A stretch of 64,000 nt of DNA from Planctomycetota bacterium (GTDB lineage: Bacteria > Planctomycetota > UBA1135 > GCA-002686595): contig JAEUHY010000036.1 of assembly GCA_016795325.1 (NCBI GenBank), positions 62,001-126,000 on the forward strand. The letters are read 5' to 3'. Numbering within the stretch: position 1 is the stretch's first letter; the number at the start of each line of letters is the position of its first letter. This document shows positions 60,622-64,000 of this stretch, one piece after another. The notes under the pieces were generated by a model. The model saw only the letters and a list, made by a program, of their open reading frames with translations. It was not told the origin of the DNA and searched no databases. A program made the position numbers and the translations under genes.

Positions 60622-62187
60622 ATGCTCCTCGCCACATGGACCGTTGCCTGCGCGCTGACGCCGCAAACCTCGGACGCGAGCCGCGCTCTGTTCGAGAGCC
60701 CGCGCGTGCGCGAGCTGCGCATCGTGATCGACCGCAAGGACGCACAGCGGCTGCGCGAGGCGCCGCGCGAGTACGTGCCCTGCGAGCTGCTCGAGGACGG
60801 CGTGCGCGTCTCGCGGCGCGCGGCGTTGAAGCTCAAGGGCGCGGCCGGCAGCTATCAGGAGTTCGACGAGCGACCGGCGTTGACCGTGCGCATGGACCGC
60901 GATGGCGCGAATGAGCGTTACCACGGACTCGCGCGCTTCCACCTCAACAATGCGGCGCAGGATCCATCGCTCCTGCGCGAGTGGCTCGCGGCGGAGATCT
61001 GCGCGGAAGCCGACGAGCCAGCGGCGCGCGTCACGCACGCGCGGCTGTGGCTCGGCACGCGCGACATGGGCGTGTACGTGCTCAAAGAAGCGCTCGACTT
61101 GCGCTTCCTGGGCCGCAACTTCTCCAATCCGCTCGGCAACCTGTACGAGGGCGGTTTCCTCGAGGACATCGACGCGCCGCTCGAGCGCGACGAAGGCCGC
61201 GGCAAGTTGACGCGCGCCGATCTGAGCGCGCTCGCGGCGGTGTTCGACGAGCCCGATCTCGGCGAACGCTGGCGGCAGCTCGACGAGCTCCTCGACGTGC
61301 CCGCGTACGTCCGTTTCACGGCGCTCGAGCTCCTGCTCGGGCATTGGGACGGCTACGCGCTGAACAGCAACAACTACCGCATCTACTTTCCGCCGGGCGG
61401 CAAGGCGCGTTTCGTCCTGCACGGCACGGACCAAGTCCTGCAAGCCGCCGACGCGTGGGTGTGGGAGTTCCCGCGTTCGCTCGTCGGCGCGAGCGTGATG
61501 CACAACCCGCCGTGGCGCGCCGCGTACCGCGACGAACTGACAGCGCTGCTCGAGCTGTTCGAACCCGAGGTGCTCGCCGCGAAGCTCGACCACGCGCAAG
61601 CTCGCGTCGCTCCCGCGGCGCAGCTGTGCGGCGCGGAGTTCGCGCGCGCGCAAGCGGAAGGCTTCGCGGAGTTGCGCGCCATCGCGCTCGAACGCGCGGA
61701 ACACGTCGCGCGCCAGTTGGAAGAAGGCGAAGGCGAGCGCGAGTCCTTCGAACTGGGAGTCGCAGCGCGGCTCGACGGCTGGGAGGAGCACTCCGAAGTG
61801 GACGACGCGGCCTTCGAGTACGTCGACGAAGAGAGCGGCGTGGTACGCCAGGTTGCAGCGGGCGAGAGCGGCCGCTGCGTGGCCGGTTGGCGCCAGAAGG
61901 TCGTGCTGCCGCGCGGCCGCTACCGCTTCGAGGCGCTGGTCGAGACCGCCGGCGTGCGCGCGCTCGACGACGAGGATCCGCCGGGTGTCGGCGCGGGCGT
62001 GCGGATTTCGGGCGCGGCGCGCGAGAACGCCGCCCTCGGCGACGGAACGCACACGCAGCGCTTCGAGTTCGAGGTGCACGAGGAGCTCGCCGAGCGCGTG
62101 CTTGTACTCGAGTTGCGCGCGGCCGCGGGGCGAGCGCGTTGGCGCGATGACGCGCTGACGCTGACGCGCGTCGACGAGTTGCGCTGA
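60622..62187 (+). CDS. CotH-like kinase-family protein
   Basis: A 521-residue CotH-family protein. A short hydrophobic N-terminus (MLLATWTVACALTP) may be a signal. CotH landmarks are AALKLKGAAGSYQEF near 70, FHLNNAAQDPSLLREWLAAE near 105, ARLWLGTRDMGVYVLKEALD near 140, and ELLLGHWDGYALNSNNYRIY near 235 followed by FVLHGTDQVL. Some CotH proteins phosphorylate secreted partners; the usual D-x-D before the substrate site is less clear here. The C-terminal third is beta-rich (RYRFEALVETAGVRALDDED) and probably a carbohydrate-binding-like domain. The 3' end is included in a tandem duplication. Confidence 0.78.
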   Translation: MLLATWTVACALTPQTSDASRALFESPRVRELRIVIDRKDAQRLREAPREYVPCELLEDGVRVSRRAALKLKGAAGSYQEFDERPALTVRMDRDGANERYHGLARFHLNNAAQDPSLLREWLAAEICAEADEPAARVTHARLWLGTRDMGVYVLKEALDLRFLGRNFSNPLGNLYEGGFLEDIDAPLERDEGRGKLTRADLSALAAVFDEPDLGERWRQLDELLDVPAYVRFTALELLLGHWDGYALNSNNYRIYFPPGGKARFVLHGTDQVLQAADAWVWEFPRSLVGASVMHNPPWRAAYRDELTALLELFEPEVLAAKLDHAQARVAPAAQLCGAEFARAQAEGFAELRAIALERAEHVARQLEEGEGERESFELGVAARLDGWEEHSEVDDAAFEYVDEESGVVRQVAAGESGRCVAGWRQKVVLPRGRYRFEALVETAGVRALDDEDPPGVGAGVRISGAARENAALGDGTHTQRFEFEVHEELAERVLVLELRAAAGRARWRDDALTLTRVDELR

Positions 62188-62449
62188 GCCGCGCCGAGCT
62201 CCGGGCAACGGCAAGAGACCAGCGGCACCAGCGCCGAGCGCCCACCAAGGTGCAACTCGGGCGGCGTGGGCGGAGCAGTCCACGTTCGTCGCGACGACGC
62301 GCTGACGCTGACGCGCGTCGACGAGTTGCGCTGAGCCACGCCGAGCTGCGGGCAACGGCAAGAGACCAGCGGCGCCAGCGCCGAGCGCCCACCAAGGTGC
62401 CGCTCGGGCGGCGTGGGCGGAGCAGTCCACGTTCGTCGCGACGACGCGC
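62143..62449 (+). repeat. 147-bp tandem duplication (two units)
   Basis: The last 15 codons of the CotH-like gene plus about 100 bp of the following spacer are repeated once, offset exactly 147 bp (stop codons at 62185 and 62332). The units differ at only about five positions. The flank GCGACGACGCG occurs at unit junctions. The remaining spacer (62450-62519) shows no gene. Confidence 0.85.
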
Positions 62450-62519
62450 CGCGCTCGGTCGAGCTGAGCCGCGCCGCACGCGACTACAGTCGGGCCGCGG
62501 CGCGCGCTACCTTGCGCAG

Positions 62520-63395
62520 ATGCTGCTGCGCCTCGTCATCGTGCTCGTCACCACACTCGGATTCACGCTCGTCACCGCGCCCGCGTCGCTCGCCCAAGAA
62601 GCGGCGCCGAGCGCTGTCCAAATCTCCCCGCTCGAGGCGCGTTTCGCCGCAGCGGAGCGCGACCCGGCGCAAGTGGTGCCGCTCATCTTCGAAGTCAGCG
62701 CGCACATCCCGACCGTCGACGCCGCCGCTGGTCACGCGCTCGCGGATCGGCTCGAGCCCTTCGCGCGGCGCGCGTTCTTCTCGCCCGAAGCGCTCCCCGG
62801 CCAGGAGCGACTTGGATTCATCCAACACAAAGTGGCGAGCGGCGAGCTCCCCGGCGCCATCGCCAAACGCCACCGCTTCGGCGCGGGACTGTTCAAGTAC
62901 TGGAACGCGGGCTTTGACGAGCGGCGCATCGGCGCGGGCAAGGAGCTCAAGCTGCTGGACCTCTCGCAGCGCACACCGCAGGTGATCGTCGACAAGCAGC
63001 GCTTCCGCGTGTCGGTGTGGCTCCAGGTTCCCAGCGGCGAGTGGCTGCTCGCGATGTACGTGCCGGTCGGCGTCGGCGCCGCGGAGTCGCCCACGCCGTC
63101 GGGCGTGACCAGCGTGACGAGCCGCGTGCGCGAGCCGCAGTGGACGCACCCCAAGACGCGCGAGGTGTTTCCGCACGGCCACCCCGAGAACGTGCTCGGC
63201 GGTTACTGGATCGCGCTCGACTCCGCGCCGCTCGGCGGACGCACCGGAATCGGCCTTCACGGCTACACCGGCGCTCCGGCGCCGGACTGGATCGAACGCG
63301 GAGCATCGAATGGCTGCATCCGCATGCTGCAGCCCGACATCGACCGTCTGTTCGAGCTCGCGCTCGAGGGCGTGAAGGTCACGCTCACGCCGTGA
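62520..63395 (+). CDS. YkuD-type L,D-transpeptidase
   Basis: A 291-residue exported L,D-transpeptidase that forms 3-3 peptidoglycan cross-links or attaches proteins. A signal peptide (MLLRLVIVLVTTLGFTLVTA) precedes a helical region with RHRFGAGLFKYWNAG. The YkuD domain (about 150-290) contains IGLHGYTGAPAPDWIERG and SNGCIRM, the His and catalytic Cys motif, near residue 263. Peptidoglycan in this organism is therefore likely. It stands alone in the forward direction, followed by a weak terminator. Confidence 0.88.
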   Translation: MLLRLVIVLVTTLGFTLVTAPASLAQEAAPSAVQISPLEARFAAAERDPAQVVPLIFEVSAHIPTVDAAAGHALADRLEPFARRAFFSPEALPGQERLGFIQHKVASGELPGAIAKRHRFGAGLFKYWNAGFDERRIGAGKELKLLDLSQRTPQVIVDKQRFRVSVWLQVPSGEWLLAMYVPVGVGAAESPTPSGVTSVTSRVREPQWTHPKTREVFPHGHPENVLGGYWIALDSAPLGGRTGIGLHGYTGAPAPDWIERGASNGCIRMLQPDIDRLFELALEGVKVTLTP

Positions 63396-63399
63396 ACTG

Positions 63400-63418
63400 A
63401 CGCTCGGCGGGCGTTTTT
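63400..63418 (+). terminator. Weak intrinsic terminator after the L,D-transpeptidase gene
   Basis: A short stem ACGC/GCGT with seven-base GC-rich loop is followed by TTTTT. The stem is only four pairs, so efficiency is uncertain. Confidence 0.35.
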
Positions 63419-63513
63419 CCGCGTTTTCCTGATCTCCCAGGGCAACCGACTGCGTGTTGGTGGGTGGCGCGGTCGTGGATCGCGCGCTCCGGTCCAAGTC
63501 CGCAGGTTGCCCC

Positions 63514-64000
63514 ATGAAGACGCCGTCGTTCCTTCTCACGTCCCTGGCCGTGAGCGCGTGCAGCGCGCTCGCCGCCGCTCAAGTTCAACCGCGCGTCGAG
63601 CCGCCGCACGCGGCGCCGGCGCCGGATGTGTGGACCACGCCCGACAGCGTGGCGCCGAGTGCAGCCGCCACGCGCACCGCGACGACCAACGCGACGTCGG
63701 ATGGCGCGAACCACGACGTGCGAACGCTGCCGACCTCGGCAGTGAAGGGCCTCGACTTCAGCGTCGTGCGCTACCAGGACGGCGCCGACGGCGCGCTGTG
63801 GGCGCGCGGCCGCACGTACAAGGCGCGCTTCGACGCACAAAGCGCGACGGTGATTCCGTACTTCTCGCCGCGCGCGCCGCGCAACTTCGATCTGCGCTTC
63901 GAACTCGAGAGCGTGAGCGCGGGAAGCGCTGAGCTCGCGTTCGCGCCGCAGGGCGCCGTGTCCCGCCGCGACGACACCGTCACGATCGACCGCGGCGCCG
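63514..64000 (+). CDS. Secreted protein of unknown function, 3' end cut off by the window
   Basis: An ATG opens a frame continuing to the right edge (162 codons). The start MKTPSFLLTSLAVSACSALA is a signal peptide, ending before AAAQVQPRVE. The following stretch is Ala/Pro/Thr-rich and then resembles a beta-sandwich or peptidase-associated domain (FSVVRYQDGADGALWARG, VIPYFSPRAPRNFDLRFELE). The Asp/Gly-rich end is cut off, so the main domain cannot be identified. Confidence 0.75.
   Translation, partial: MKTPSFLLTSLAVSACSALAAAQVQPRVEPPHAAPAPDVWTTPDSVAPSAAATRTATTNATSDGANHDVRTLPTSAVKGLDFSVVRYQDGADGALWARGRTYKARFDAQSATVIPYFSPRAPRNFDLRFELESVSAGSAELAFAPQGAVSRRDDTVTIDRGA

Noticed and set aside
59277..60622. 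In-frame starts inside the palindromes (Met-Pro-Glu-Gln-Phe-Val) extending the following exported proteins
   Set aside because: They would place charged palindrome-encoded residues before clear signal peptides; the ATGs after the palindromes fit better.
58789..62430. Open frame of 1213 codons on the minus strand
   Set aside because: It runs antisense through four well-supported plus-strand features, including both palindromes. Its composition is Arg/Ala/His-rich without motifs, as expected for shadow frames in G+C-rich DNA.

Overview
This is a G+C-rich, densely coded bacterial chromosome segment from a Gram-negative organism. It has lipid A genes (lpxA, a LAB_N protein, an ArnT-like transferase), a sigma-54 activator (RtcR) and many lipoproteins. 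Three things suggest a planctomycete-type bacterium: several Hanks-type Ser/Thr kinases with extracytoplasmic sensor domains, an ECF sigma factor coupled to one of them, and a secreted-protein C-terminal domain ending in the pattern AWFRDPPAPGTTNLSNGLQF. That placement is inference; no rRNA, tRNA or marker gene proves it. I saw no CRISPR array, prophage, transposase or tRNA.

Layout. 0-14.3 kb is mostly housekeeping: the 5' end of rpsU, recD2, rarA, a SpoU-type rRNA methyltransferase, rsgA, a MarR regulator beside an Fe-S/SCP2 fusion protein, a pair resembling a membrane-anchored RNase toxin with its immunity protein, hrpB and purF. 14.4-17.7 kb holds a FUN14-like protein, a GT9 glycosyltransferase and a radical SAM enzyme. 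17.7-25.1 kb is an accessory, rearranged island: an unrecognised two-gene operon, an ECF sigma/kinase-kelch operon, partial duplications of neighbouring gene ends, two decayed copies of the kelch protein's C-terminal tail, and a MntA/HepT-type toxin-antitoxin module.

25-32.8 kb carries a NUDIX hydrolase, a kinase-lipoprotein-outer-membrane operon and a divergent kinase fused to a formylglycine-generating-enzyme-like sensor. 32.8-39.2 kb holds a CPA2 antiporter, a CLC channel and two tandem paralogous secreted proteins. 39.2-48.6 kb is an envelope block: lpxA overlapping the tRNA 2-selenouridine synthase gene, LAB_N + GT2 + ArnT-like lipid glycosylation genes, a two-component system and a membrane glycosyltransferase. 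49-53.8 kb has a sigma/anti-sigma/charged-secreted-protein operon and a divergent GT90 enzyme.

53.8-58.3 kb is an RNA repair locus: rtcR divergent from rtcB and rtcA, with a sigma-54 promoter candidate and alternative hairpins before rtcB. 58.3-64 kb holds a GT2 enzyme, a lipoprotein, a CotH-like protein, a YkuD L,D-transpeptidase and the start of another secreted protein. The strongest unexplained signal lies here: two perfect giant palindromes (41-bp and 47-bp arms, 3-nt loops) in successive intergenic gaps, which differ from each other only by changes mirrored in both arms.
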